Assembly (NCBI RefSeq): GCF_028331445.1
Contig: NZ_JAQMHX010000012.1
Coordinates: 62,001-126,000, forward strand
Length of the DNA: 64,000 nt
Source: Candidatus Phyllobacterium onerii
GTDB lineage: Bacteria; Pseudomonadota; Alphaproteobacteria; Rhizobiales; Rhizobiaceae
Direction: 5' to 3'
Shown: in pieces, positions 8,552-17,160 of the stretch
How positions within the stretch are numbered: position 1 is the first letter of the stretch
Layout: each line of letters starts with the position of its first letter
Notes under the pieces: model-generated
What the model was told of the DNA's origin: nothing
Seen by the model: the letters and a program-made list of their open reading frames with translations, nothing else
The model's database searches: none
Program-made: the position numbers and the translations under genes

Positions 8552-10045
8552 TCAGTGCGTATCAATGCAGAGATATTTGAGTTCGGTGAAAGCCTCGATC
8601 CCATGCCGCGAGCCCTCGCGGCCAAGACCTGACTGTTTGATGCCGCCGAATGGAATCGGCGCGCCGGTGATTTTCACGCGATTGATCGCGACCATGCCGT
8701 ATTCGAGTTTGCGTCCAAGACGCAGCATTCGCGCTCCATCCTTCGTGACGGCATAGGCGACAAGGCCGTATTCCGTGGCATTGGCCCGCGCGATGACCTC
8801 GTCTTCGGTATCGAACGAGGTGATCGCCGCGACAGGGCCAAACGTTTCCTCTTGCATGATCAGCGCATTGTCGGAGACGTTGGTCAGAAGCGTCGGCTCG
8901 TAAAAGAATGAACCGGCCTGATGGCGTTTACCACCAACGAGGCAATTCGCCCCGCGTGCCAGGGCATCAGCGACTTGTTCTTCCACCTTCTGCACCGCTC
9001 GCTCGTGCATCAACGGCCCGATATCACTGCCTTCGGTCAACCCAGACGCGACTTTGAGCTCTCCGATTCGCTTGGCAAGCGCATTGGCAAAAGCATCATG
9101 AATGGAGCGCTCGACATATATGCGGTTGGCCGCAAGGCAATCCTGACCAGACGTTGCAAATTTTGCATCGACGGCGATATCAACCGCCCGATCGATATCG
9201 GCGTCCGCGAAAATGATCAACGGCGCATGGCCGCCAAGCTCCATGATAAGGTTTTTCATCGTCGGAGCGCATTGGGCGGCGATTAAACGACCGACTTCCG
9301 TCGAGCCAGTGAAACTCAAAGCGCGAACGCGCGAATCTTCGCAAAGACGACCGACAATGGTGGCTGCGTCGCCTGTAACGATGTTGAAAACACCGCCCGG
9401 AATACCTGCACGGTCGGCAAGTTCGGCCAATGCCAGCGCCGATAGTGGCGTTTCAGACGATGGATGCGCAACGATCGTGCACCCGGCCGCCAACGCCGCC
9501 GCAGCTTTTCTCGTCAGCATCGCCGACGGAAAGTTCCACGGTGTGACGACGCCGACAACGCCCAAAGCCTCGCGCCGGACAATCATTTCGGCATGCGGCA
9601 GATGACTGGTAATGCTCTCGGCGTTGAGCCGTTTGGCTTCTTCCGCATACCATTCGGTGAAGGATGCAGCATAGTCGATTTCGCCGCGGGATTCGGCCAG
9701 CGGCTTGCCCTGCTCCAGCGTCATGATCAAAGCGAGATCATCCTTGGCTTCGAGAATGAGTTCATACCAGCGACGCAGCTTGGCTGTACGCTCTTGCGGC
9801 AACAGATCTCGCCACGCTGGGAATGCCTTCGCCGCGGCATCGATTGCAATTGTCGTTTGATCGGCATTGAGTTTCGAAACCCAACCGATTTTGGCGCCGG
9901 ACGCCGGGTCGGTGACCTCGAACGTCTGACCTGCATCGCCGGCCGTCCAATGGCCGTCGACATAAGCCAATTCGCGCAGCATGCGGCGGTCGCGCAGGCC
10001 ATCGAGGGCCGGATGGCGGTCTGGTCGTGCGAAATGGGCAGACAT
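8552..10045 (-). CDS. doeC: Semialdehyde dehydrogenase, DoeC-like (GabD family)
   Basis: A 497-residue aldehyde dehydrogenase of the succinate-semialdehyde branch. The oxyanion Asn is N171 (PWNF), the general base E269 (ELGGHAP) and the nucleophile C303 (SGQDCLAANR). In an ectoine cluster the expected substrate is aspartate-semialdehyde, oxidised to aspartate, which completes the pathway begun by the transaminase. One oddity: the usual KPS motif that contacts the NAD(P) ribose/phosphate reads HPSSETP here, with His194 in place of Lys. The start is supported by GGGAG upstream of the ATG at 10045. It could equally act on succinate-semialdehyde. Confidence 0.85.
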   Translation of the reverse strand: MSAHFARPDRHPALDGLRDRRMLRELAYVDGHWTAGDAGQTFEVTDPASGAKIGWVSKLNADQTTIAIDAAAKAFPAWRDLLPQERTAKLRRWYELILEAKDDLALIMTLEQGKPLAESRGEIDYAASFTEWYAEEAKRLNAESITSHLPHAEMIVRREALGVVGVVTPWNFPSAMLTRKAAAALAAGCTIVAHPSSETPLSALALAELADRAGIPGGVFNIVTGDAATIVGRLCEDSRVRALSFTGSTEVGRLIAAQCAPTMKNLIMELGGHAPLIIFADADIDRAVDIAVDAKFATSGQDCLAANRIYVERSIHDAFANALAKRIGELKVASGLTEGSDIGPLMHERAVQKVEEQVADALARGANCLVGGKRHQAGSFFYEPTLLTNVSDNALIMQEETFGPVAAITSFDTEDEVIARANATEYGLVAYAVTKDGARMLRLGRKLEYGMVAINRVKITGAPIPFGGIKQSGLGREGSRHGIEAFTELKYLCIDTH

Positions 10046-10163
10046 GCAGTTCTCCCGAAAATGTTCGGTACGAGACTCGCATGAAGATGAAGAGAGAGAG
10101 GCTGTTTCCCGTTGCTATCCAAGAGAGATTGTCTGCATCGGGCCAGGAATGAAGAGAGATTGA

Positions 10164-10661
10164 CTAGTTCGGTTCGGATGCCGTCACGAGGTCTGCGACA
10201 GGCAGAATAACGTCATCCTTGACCGTCTTGGTAACGATATAGGTGAAATAGCGGTCTATCCCGATTTCGCGCTGCAAGAGCCCATCCACCAAACGCTGAT
10301 AGGCATCGATGTCCCGCGCCATGACCTTCAACACATAATCCACGCCGCCGCCGACTGACCAGCACGCTACAACCTCCGGTATGGTCTTGATAGCCCGTTC
10401 GAACCGGTCGAAATCCGCCTGACGATGCGCTCCAAGGGTCACTTCCATCAGTACAGTTGTTACCGGCGTCACCAGCCGCAGAGCAATACGAGCATGATAA
10501 CCGGTGATAACTCCGGCTTTCTCCAACCGGCGCAGACGCGTCCAGCACGGCGTTGGCGAGATGCCGACGCGTTCGGCCAACGCAAGTTTGGTAATTCGGC
10601 CCTCGCGCTGAATCTCGTCAAGGATGCGAATATCGATCGGATCAAGCTTGAGTGGTGTCAT
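10164..10661 (-). CDS. AsnC/Lrp-family regulator of the ectoine cluster
   Basis: A 165-residue Lrp/AsnC regulator. The N-terminal HTH (residues about 10-55) contains LAERVGISPTPCWTRLRRLEKAGVI, split here only for length, and a RAM ligand-binding domain follows. Members of this family (AsnC/DoeX) regularly accompany ectoine-degradation genes, and DoeX binds DNA ahead of doe genes in Halomonas. The frame opens at 10694, but the ATG at 10661, just after AGGCGGGAC, puts the HTH in its usual place. It lies 118 bp upstream of the dehydrogenase gene in the same direction and is divergent from enuR across 86 bp. Confidence 0.87.
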   Translation of the reverse strand: MTPLKLDPIDIRILDEIQREGRITKLALAERVGISPTPCWTRLRRLEKAGVITGYHARIALRLVTPVTTVLMEVTLGAHRQADFDRFERAIKTIPEVVACWSVGGGVDYVLKVMARDIDAYQRLVDGLLQREIGIDRYFTYIVTKTVKDDVILPVADLVTASEPN

Positions 10662-10711
10662 GTCCCGCCTGTTTAAAATTAATCCAATAACCATGACGTT
10701 GTGATTTTTCG

Positions 10712-10755
10712 ATTGTCAATTGCACTGACTTGGATCACTTATAAATCATGACATT
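10712..10755. promoter_or_regulatory. Candidate EnuR operator across the enuR start codon
   Basis: AAATCATGACATT (10743-10755) matches the reverse complement of the motif ahead of ehuA at 12 of 13 positions and spans the enuR ATG (10748). A partial copy, ATTGTCAATTGCA, starts at 10712, 31 bp (about three helical turns) upstream. Position suggests autorepression of enuR and perhaps control of the divergent AsnC gene. Confidence 0.5.
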
Positions 10756-12133
10756 TTGGCGCCCCGATCCGACAACCCTCCGCCGCCCGGCCTACCTCTC
10801 GCTGGCCGAACAGATTGCACGTGCCATCGCCGATGGCAAACTCGAGAGCGGGGCGCGCCTGCAAACCCACCGGCAAATGGCTGACGACTTGCACCTCTCA
10901 GTGCAAACCGTGAGCCGCGCCTATGAAGAATTGATCCGGCGCAATCTTATTTCCGGTGAAACCGGACGCGGTACGTTCGTCCGCTCGCTGCGCCGCGAGC
11001 CGGATCCGCCCTATCTGCCGGAACGGCTCGGCGAGGTCATTGATCTCTCGATTCTGAAACCGATCTGCGAGCCCATGCACCTGGATCGCATGAAAAAGGC
11101 GCTGGGCTGGCTCGCCGAGAACCTGCCAGCGAGCTCGGCACTCTCCTTCCGCCCCAATGTGGTGTTTCCACGCCATCGTGCTGTTGCGGTGGAATGGCTG
11201 CGCACCTGCGGACTTGATGTGCCCGCTTCGAATATCAGCCTGACCAACGGCGCGACTGCCGCCATGAGCGTGGCGCTGATGAGTGCCGCCCCCCCCGGTT
11301 CGAAGGTCGCGACCGAAGGCATTGGCCATCACACGCTGACACCACTCGCTTCCTATCTTGGTCTAACCCTCGAGGGTCTGGCGATAGACGATCAAGGGAT
11401 TGTTCCGGAGGCACTGGACGCTTGCTGCCGTGAGAGCGGTATTCGGGCGGTTTTCGTGCAACCATCGGTGATCAATCCAACCGCCACGCTGATGGGCATC
11501 GAGCGGCGCGCCGCCATTGTCGAGGTAGCACGCCGACATGACATTGCGATCATCGAAAGCGACATGCTGGGTCCACTTATCGAGAACCGCCCTCCGCCGA
11601 TCGCGGCGCTGGCGCCGGAGCGGACGCTCTATTTCACCAGCTTCACAAAGATCGTCGTGCCGGGATTACGCATCGGCTATCTGGTCGCGCCGGATCGTTA
11701 CGTGGCTGCCGTCGCCAATCGTCATCTTGTATCGAACTGGATGGCAACGCCGATCGTCGCCGAGATCGCAACACGCTGGGTTTCGGACGGTACCGCGCTC
11801 GAATTGGTGAATTGGCAACGCGAAGCGCTCCGTACGAGGCACGCCACAGCAACAGAAGTCCTGTCCGGCATTCCGTTTCTGTCGCATCCGCAAAGCCTTC
11901 ACATCTGGTTGCCGCTGACGGGGGAACGAACCGAGGAGGCCTTTGTCGCCCATGCTAGACTGCAAGGTGTGGCTATCGCCACGGGCGCCTCGTTTCGCAT
12001 ATCAAACCATCCCTGGCATCCGGCCGTGCGTATTTCGCTCGGATCGACAACAGAAGCGGAACTGCGTTCCGGCCTCGGAGTCGTTGCCAATTTGCTGCGT
12101 GGAGATCTCGAACATCTGTTGCTCGCGATTTAA
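10748..12133 (+). CDS. enuR: EnuR, MocR/GabR-type PLP-dependent regulator of ectoine utilisation
   Basis: A 461-residue fusion of a GntR winged HTH (residues 15-80; LSLAEQIARAIADGKLESGA, then VQTVSRAYEELIR) and an aminotransferase-like fold-type I domain. The PLP lysine is K301 in SFTKIVVPGLRIGYLV, within one residue of the K302 described for EnuR of Ruegeria pomeroyi. In that system EnuR is a repressor released by the catabolic intermediate N-alpha-acetyl-diaminobutyrate bound to PLP. The location immediately before ehuABCD-eutABCDE is the classical one. A motif matching those in front of ehuA crosses its start codon, suggesting autoregulation. Confidence 0.92.
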   Translation: MTFWRPDPTTLRRPAYLSLAEQIARAIADGKLESGARLQTHRQMADDLHLSVQTVSRAYEELIRRNLISGETGRGTFVRSLRREPDPPYLPERLGEVIDLSILKPICEPMHLDRMKKALGWLAENLPASSALSFRPNVVFPRHRAVAVEWLRTCGLDVPASNISLTNGATAAMSVALMSAAPPGSKVATEGIGHHTLTPLASYLGLTLEGLAIDDQGIVPEALDACCRESGIRAVFVQPSVINPTATLMGIERRAAIVEVARRHDIAIIESDMLGPLIENRPPPIAALAPERTLYFTSFTKIVVPGLRIGYLVAPDRYVAAVANRHLVSNWMATPIVAEIATRWVSDGTALELVNWQREALRTRHATATEVLSGIPFLSHPQSLHIWLPLTGERTEEAFVAHARLQGVAIATGASFRISNHPWHPAVRISLGSTTEAELRSGLGVVANLLRGDLEHLLLAI

Positions 12134-12167
12134 TCGCCTCGCCTCAAAATTCAGCACGATCATCTAT

Positions 12168-12203
12168 ATTGTCATGATTTAATTTTTATAATTGACATGA
12201 TTT
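12168..12203. promoter_or_regulatory. Tandem 13-bp repeats ahead of ehuA, candidate EnuR operator
   Basis: ATTGTCATGATTT (12168-12180) and ATTGACATGATTT (12191-12203) differ at one base and start 23 bp apart, on nearly the same helix face. The second contains TTGACA, which could be the -35 element of the ehuA promoter, so a bound repressor would block polymerase. An inverted copy overlaps the enuR start. Assignment to EnuR is inference. Confidence 0.55.
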
Positions 12204-12258
12204 CATAAGTCTCCCATCGTTAAGGGCATGAGGCTGTCTCAACCAGAAGGAGACATGC

Positions 12259-13056
12259 ATGCCCCCAACGAATACCGCGCCGATCATCGAGATCAACGGC
12301 ATCAACAAGAGCTTCGGCGCGTTCAAAGTCCTGAACGACCTGTCGTTTAGCGTTGCGCCGCGCGAAAAGCTTGCTTTGATCGGTCCATCCGGGTCTGGCA
12401 AGACGACGATCCTGCGCATTCTGATGACGCTGGAAGGCATCGACAGCGGTGAGATCCTTGTCGATGGAGACAGTCTCTATCAGATGAAGCGCAACGGCAA
12501 GTTGCAACCAGCCGACGATGCTCATCTGCACAAAATGCGCGAAAAGATTGGCATGGTCTTTCAGCTATTCAATCTCTTCCCGCACAAATGCGTTCTCGAC
12601 AACGTCACGCTCGCTCCGATGTTGACAAAAGGTGTGTCGCGCAAGGATGCAGACCATCACGCCATGGAATTGCTCGATATGGTCGGTCTTGCCGACAAGG
12701 CTAAGTCCATGCCCTCGCAATTGTCCGGTGGCCAGAAGCAGCGCGTCGCCATTGCCCGCGCACTCGCACTCAAGCCGAAAATCATGCTCTTCGACGAGGT
12801 CACGTCCGCGCTCGACCCTGAATTGGTCGAGGAAGTGCTCAATGTTCTCTGGAAGCTTTGCCGGGAAACCGACATGACGATGCTTCTCGTGACTCATGAA
12901 ATGGGCTTTGCCCACGACTTCGCCGATCGCGTTCTGTTCTTCGATCGTGGACGCATAGTCGAGGACGGCAAACCCGACGAAATCTTCCGCCATCCCAAAC
13001 AGGAAAGGACGCAGGCCTTCCTGAAGAAGATCATCGCCGCCGGTCACCGCGTCTGA
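12259..13056 (+). CDS. ehuA: Ectoine/hydroxyectoine ABC transporter, ATP-binding subunit
   Basis: A 265-residue polar-amino-acid-type ABC ATPase with Walker A GPSGSGKT (residues 42-49), signature LSGGQKQR, Walker B IMLFDEVTSALDP and H-loop THEMGF. First gene of the four-gene binding-protein-dependent uptake operon described as ehuABCD in Sinorhizobium meliloti. GAAGGAG lies upstream of the ATG at 12259; an earlier ATG at 12255 is out of frame. It would energise import by EhuC/EhuD at the inner membrane. Substrate specificity is inferred from the downstream eut genes. Confidence 0.93.
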   Translation: MPPTNTAPIIEINGINKSFGAFKVLNDLSFSVAPREKLALIGPSGSGKTTILRILMTLEGIDSGEILVDGDSLYQMKRNGKLQPADDAHLHKMREKIGMVFQLFNLFPHKCVLDNVTLAPMLTKGVSRKDADHHAMELLDMVGLADKAKSMPSQLSGGQKQRVAIARALALKPKIMLFDEVTSALDPELVEEVLNVLWKLCRETDMTMLLVTHEMGFAHDFADRVLFFDRGRIVEDGKPDEIFRHPKQERTQAFLKKIIAAGHRV

Positions 13057-13110
13057 AGACGGGAACCCCCGACGATTAGCAACACAAGAAAAACCAAAGG
13101 AGCTGGGAAC

Positions 13111-13959
13111 ATGACCAAACTACTAACCATCAACGCATTGCTTGGAGCGGTGGTACTTTCGACCCTTGTGTCGTCCTTGCCTGCCAAGGCGGACGAAGCA
13201 CTCGACAAGCTGAAAGCGCAGGGCTTTGCCCGCATCGCCATTGCCAATGAACCACCATTCACGGCCGTCAAGGCCGACGGCACCGTATCTGGCGCTGCCC
13301 CGGACGTTGCGCGGGCAGTGTTCAAGAAGCTCGGCGTCAACGACGTCGTGGCGTCTATCTCTGAATATGGCGCAATGATCCCCGGCCTTCAGGCTGGACG
13401 TCATGATGTCGTTACTGCCGGTCTTTTCATGAAGCCGGAGCGCTGCAATGCCGTGGCCTATTCCGAGCCGATCCTTTGCGATGCGGAAGCATTCCTGGTG
13501 AAGAAGGGCAATCCAAAAGGCTTCAAGAGCTATGCCGATATCGCCAAGGATGAAAAGGCAACCATCGGCGCGCCGGGCGGCGGCACCGAAGAACGTCTTG
13601 CACTCGAGGCCGGCGTTCCGCGTGACCGCGTGATTGTCGTTCCGGATGGCCAGAGCGGCCTGAAAATGCTGCAGGACGGCCGTATCGACACCTATTCGCT
13701 GCCGGTCCTGTCGATCAATGATCTGGTCAAAAAAGCCAATGATCCGAATATCGAAGTCATCGCTCCTGTACAGGGCGCCCCGGTCTATTGCGATGGCGCG
13801 GCATTCCGCAAGGGCGACACGGCTCTTCGCGATGAATTCGACAAGGTTCTCGCTGAGATGAAGACGTCAGGCGAGTTCGCCAAGATCATCGAGCCTTATG
13901 GTTTCTCGGCAAAGGCGGCAATGTCCACCACCCGCGAAAAGCTCTGCGCAGCCAAGTAG
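13111..13959 (+). CDS. ehuB: Ectoine/hydroxyectoine-binding periplasmic protein
   Basis: A 282-residue family-3 solute-binding protein. An export signal covers about residues 1-27 (hydrophobic LLGAVVLSTLVSSL, cleavage after PAKA), and the mature type II periplasmic binding fold follows (IAIANEPPFTAVKADG). EhuB binds ectoines with high affinity and delivers them to EhuC/D. AAAGGAGCTGGGAAC precedes the ATG. The gene is followed by a 10-bp GC-rich stem-loop (13976-14003), as is common after binding-protein genes that must be expressed in excess over the permease genes. Confidence 0.93.
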   Translation: MTKLLTINALLGAVVLSTLVSSLPAKADEALDKLKAQGFARIAIANEPPFTAVKADGTVSGAAPDVARAVFKKLGVNDVVASISEYGAMIPGLQAGRHDVVTAGLFMKPERCNAVAYSEPILCDAEAFLVKKGNPKGFKSYADIAKDEKATIGAPGGGTEERLALEAGVPRDRVIVVPDGQSGLKMLQDGRIDTYSLPVLSINDLVKKANDPNIEVIAPVQGAPVYCDGAAFRKGDTALRDEFDKVLAEMKTSGEFAKIIEPYGFSAKAAMSTTREKLCAAK

Positions 13960-13975
13960 TTCCGCGCTAGTCTTC

Positions 13976-14003
13976 GACCGCTTCGTTTAACAGCGAAGCG
14001 GTC
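13976..14003 (+). other. Intra-operon stem-loop between ehuB and ehuC
   Basis: GACCGCTTCG (13976-13985) pairs perfectly with CGAAGCGGTC (13994-14003) around an 8-nt loop. There is no T-run, so it more likely protects the ehuB mRNA 3' end or slows transcription than ends it, favouring binding protein over permease. Confidence 0.6.
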
Positions 14004-14038
14004 CCATGTTCTGCAATTCCAGCAAAGGTGGCGTAGCG

Positions 14039-14698
14039 ATGGGCCAATGGGCCGGCTATCTGCAACTCATTCTCGACGGTGCTGTCGTGACCATCAAGCT
14101 GACGCTGATGGGCTCGGCGCTGGCGCTCGTGATGGCATTCCTGGCTGGTCTCGGGCGTTTATCGCGCTTTGCGCCGGTGCGCTGGCTCGCGACCGCCTAT
14201 ATCGAATTTTTTCGTGGCACGTCGATCTTCGTTCAGCTGTTCTGGGCCTATTTCGTACTCCCGCTCTTCGGCTTCACGCTGACGCCCTTGCAAGCCGGCG
14301 TCCTCGCACTTGGCCTCAACGTGGGAGCATATGCCGCCGAAGTGGTGCGCGGCGCTATCAAATCCATTGGCAAAGAACAATACGAGGCTTGCACCGCGCT
14401 CAATTTCAATCGTTGGCAAGGCCTTCGCCACGTAATCTTGCCGCAGGCTTTCGTGCTGATGCTGCCAACGTTCGGCAACAATGCCATCGAACTCCTGAAA
14501 GCATCCGCCGTGGTCTCCCTCATCTCCCTGTCAGACATGACATTTCAGGCACAAGTGGTACGGGCACAGACTGGCAGCACGCTGTTTCCGTTCCTGACAA
14601 TTCTCATTCTCTATTTTGCCATCGCTTGCGTCATCTCCTTCGCCATTCGCGGCCTTGAGCGTCACCTGACGCGCGGCCTTGACGGCATCAGGTCGTAG
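14039..14698 (+). CDS. ehuC: Ectoine ABC transporter permease
   Basis: A 219-residue HisM-type permease. The ABC-permease EAA loop contains GKEQYEACTALNFNRWQG. The frame opens at an ATG at 14006, but the ATG at 14039 is preferred: AAAGGTGG precedes it and the protein then begins MGQWAGYLQLILDGAVVT, as in homologues. It pairs with EhuD (next gene, 9 bp away) to form the membrane channel. Confidence 0.92.
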   Translation: MGQWAGYLQLILDGAVVTIKLTLMGSALALVMAFLAGLGRLSRFAPVRWLATAYIEFFRGTSIFVQLFWAYFVLPLFGFTLTPLQAGVLALGLNVGAYAAEVVRGAIKSIGKEQYEACTALNFNRWQGLRHVILPQAFVLMLPTFGNNAIELLKASAVVSLISLSDMTFQAQVVRAQTGSTLFPFLTILILYFAIACVISFAIRGLERHLTRGLDGIRS

Positions 14699-14707
14699 GA
14701 GGCAGCG

Positions 14708-15364
14708 ATGGAATGGGATTGGGCTTTCGTCATTCAAATTCTTCCGACTCTGATCGAGGGCGCGAAGATCACAATCCTCGCGACAGTGCTTGGATACATA
14801 TTGGCCGCAATTGTTGGTCTTGCCATCGCTATCGTTCGCCGATCAAAGAACAAACTGATTTCGAGGCCAATGGGCTTCGTTGCGGAGTTCATTCGCGGAA
14901 CACCTCTGCTGGTGCAGCTTTATTTCATCTTCTACGTGCTGCCGGATCTTGGCCTGACACTTTCGCCGCTCGTCGCCGGCGTAATCGGTCTTGGTCTGCA
15001 CTATGGAACCTATACCGCGGAAGTCTATCGCGCAGGCATCGATAATGTTGCACGCGGACAGTGGGAAGCGGCCAAGGCATGTAATCTCAACGCCTGGCAG
15101 ACCTGGACGCAGGTCATCCTGCCCCAAGCGCTGCCGCCCATGATCCCCGCTCTCGCGAATTACTTCATTGCCATGTTCAAGGAAACGCCGCTTCTATCTG
15201 CAATTACGGTGCTTGAACTGATGAACCAGGCGCGCAGCATCGCCAACTACAACTACCGCTATATTGAGCCGATCACGCTGGTCGGAGCGTTCTTCCTCGT
15301 CATCAGCCTGATTTCCGTCGTCGGGCTGCGTTGGCTGGAACGCCGCTATGGCAGGATCGACTGA
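14708..15364 (+). CDS. ehuD: Ectoine ABC transporter permease
   Basis: A 218-residue inner-membrane permease of the polar amino-acid family, with about five helices and the EAA-loop stretch GQWEAAKACNLNAWQ. The ATG follows GGAGGCAGCG, a near-ideal ribosome binding site. It lies between ehuC and eutA with gaps of about 10 bp, so one transcript is expected. Together with EhuC it forms the heterodimeric membrane part of the importer. Confidence 0.92.
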   Translation: MEWDWAFVIQILPTLIEGAKITILATVLGYILAAIVGLAIAIVRRSKNKLISRPMGFVAEFIRGTPLLVQLYFIFYVLPDLGLTLSPLVAGVIGLGLHYGTYTAEVYRAGIDNVARGQWEAAKACNLNAWQTWTQVILPQALPPMIPALANYFIAMFKETPLLSAITVLELMNQARSIANYNYRYIEPITLVGAFFLVISLISVVGLRWLERRYGRID

Positions 15365-15375
15365 GGAGTATGACC

Positions 15376-16155
15376 ATGGACGCCTTCCCTACGATCCGCC
15401 AAACCGCCATGGCACTGGATTTTGACGATCGCCCGCTCGTGAAACGCGTCGGGCTTGTCATCCTCGCCACCGATCACACCACCGAACCGGATTTTCAGCG
15501 CATGGTGGCGAGTGATCGCATCGGTCTTTACACAGCGCGCATTCCCTATGCGAACCCGACCACGCCCGACAATCTGCGGCGCATGCAGCCTTCGCTTACC
15601 GAAGGCACAAGCCTCATCCTGCCGGATGAAGATCTCGATGTGATTTGCTATTCCTGTACCGCGGCTTCCGTGGTGATCGGCGACGACGAGATCGAAGCTG
15701 CAATCAACCTTGCCAAGCCCGCCGTGCCGGTTGTGACGCCGCCGCTTGCAGCCGTGCGCGGATTGCAGGCGCTCGGTGCAAAACGCATCAGCATTCTCAC
15801 GCCCTATACAATCGAAACCAGCACGCCCATGGCGGGTTACTTCGCGGCCAAAGGTTTCGACATTGCGAGTTTCACGTGTTTTGGTCTCGACGATGATCGC
15901 GAGATGGCGCGGATCAGCCCGCAATCGCTAATTTCTGCCGCTCAGGAAGCGATGGCGAGCGATGCTGACGCGCTGTTCATTTCCTGTACAGCAGTGCGGG
16001 CGGCGGGCATTGCGCTCGCCATCGAACAGGCAATCGGAAAGCCCGTTGTCAGCAGCAATCTTGCAACTGCCTGGGCAACGCTACGCATATGTGACGATCT
16101 TACGCCTCGTCCGGAATGGGGCAGCCTTATGACTCAATCCATGGCTGGTTGGTGA
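15376..16155 (+). CDS. eutA: Ectoine utilisation protein EutA (Asp/Glu racemase / arylmalonate decarboxylase-like)
   Basis: A 259-residue protein of the Asp/Glu racemase superfamily. The potential catalytic thiols are in CYSCTAASVV (C91/C94) and ISCTAVRAAG (C204), the two half-site positions of the fold. EutA, EutB and EutC together are thought to convert 5-hydroxyectoine to ectoine; EutA may epimerise or isomerise the hydroxylated centre. GAGGAG at 15363-15368 sits correctly for the ATG at 15376 and is too close to the ATG at 15370. Confidence 0.9.
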   Translation: MDAFPTIRQTAMALDFDDRPLVKRVGLVILATDHTTEPDFQRMVASDRIGLYTARIPYANPTTPDNLRRMQPSLTEGTSLILPDEDLDVICYSCTAASVVIGDDEIEAAINLAKPAVPVVTPPLAAVRGLQALGAKRISILTPYTIETSTPMAGYFAAKGFDIASFTCFGLDDDREMARISPQSLISAAQEAMASDADALFISCTAVRAAGIALAIEQAIGKPVVSSNLATAWATLRICDDLTPRPEWGSLMTQSMAGW

Positions 16156-16158
16156 GCC

Positions 16159-17160
16159 ATGACCAACAAGCTGGTGACCATCGCTGAGATTGAAAAGGCG
16201 CGCGACGCGCTTGCGAGCAAGGTGGTGCACACCCCTACGGTCAGCTCGGTATCCTTATCGGAAATGACAGGCCTGCCGGTTTTTCTCAAGCTCGAACACC
16301 GCCAAACTACCGGCAGTTTCAAGCTGCGCGGTGCTACCAATGCCTTGAGCCAGCTTTCAACAGCCGAAAAGCAACGCGGCGTGGTGGCAGCATCCACGGG
16401 AAACCATGGCCGCGCCCTCGCCTATGCCGCACATCTGGAAGGTATACCCGCCATCATTTGCATGTCGCGGCTGGTCCCGCAGAACAAGGTTGATGAGATC
16501 CGTCGTCTTGGTGCCGAGATTCGCATCATCGGCAAATCACAGGATGATGCACAGGAAGAAGTAGACCGGCTCGTGCAGGAAAGCGGCCTCACCATGGTGC
16601 CGCCCTTTGACAATGCCTCGATCATTGCCGGTCAAGGCACACTCGGTCTTGAGATCATTGACGCCGTTCCGGATGTCGACACCGTCCTCGTCCCGGTGTC
16701 GGGCGGTGGTCTGGCCTCAGGTGTTGCGGCGGCGGTCAAGGCCAAACGCTCCGCCACGAAGATCATCGGTATTTCGATGGATCGCGGCGCCGCCATGCGT
16801 GCCAGCCTTGATGCTGGCAAGCCTGTTCTTGGCGAAGAACGTGAAAGTCTTGCGGATTCGCTTGGCGGTGGGATCGGTATCGATAACCAGTTCACTTTCG
16901 CGATGGTCCGTGACCTGCTTGATGATTTGATCCTGCTCTCCGAGGATGAAATCGCGGCCGGCATGGCTCACGCCTATATGCAGGAGCGCGAAATCATCGA
17001 AGGTGCGGCGGCCGTCGGCATCGGTGCGCTGCTCGCGGGAAAAATCAGGGCAAAGGGGCCTATCGTCGCCATTCTTTCCGGCCGCAATGTCGACATGGAA
17101 CAGCATCGGCGCATCGTCTGTGCGGATTTCAACGAAAGGGTTGAACCATGCCCCGCATGA
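16159..17160 (+). CDS. eutB: Hydroxyectoine utilisation dehydratase EutB (threonine-dehydratase-like)
   Basis: A 333-residue fold-type II PLP enzyme of the threonine/serine dehydratase family. The cofactor lysine is K55 in TGSFKLRGAT; the phosphate-binding loop is SGGGLASG. In ectoine clusters it is assigned removal of the hydroxyl group of hydroxyectoine (dehydration). It starts four bases after eutA ends and overlaps eutC by 13 bp, indicating tight coupling. A housekeeping threonine dehydratase is unlikely in this position. Confidence 0.9.
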   Translation: MTNKLVTIAEIEKARDALASKVVHTPTVSSVSLSEMTGLPVFLKLEHRQTTGSFKLRGATNALSQLSTAEKQRGVVAASTGNHGRALAYAAHLEGIPAIICMSRLVPQNKVDEIRRLGAEIRIIGKSQDDAQEEVDRLVQESGLTMVPPFDNASIIAGQGTLGLEIIDAVPDVDTVLVPVSGGGLASGVAAAVKAKRSATKIIGISMDRGAAMRASLDAGKPVLGEERESLADSLGGGIGIDNQFTFAMVRDLLDDLILLSEDEIAAGMAHAYMQEREIIEGAAAVGIGALLAGKIRAKGPIVAILSGRNVDMEQHRRIVCADFNERVEPCPA

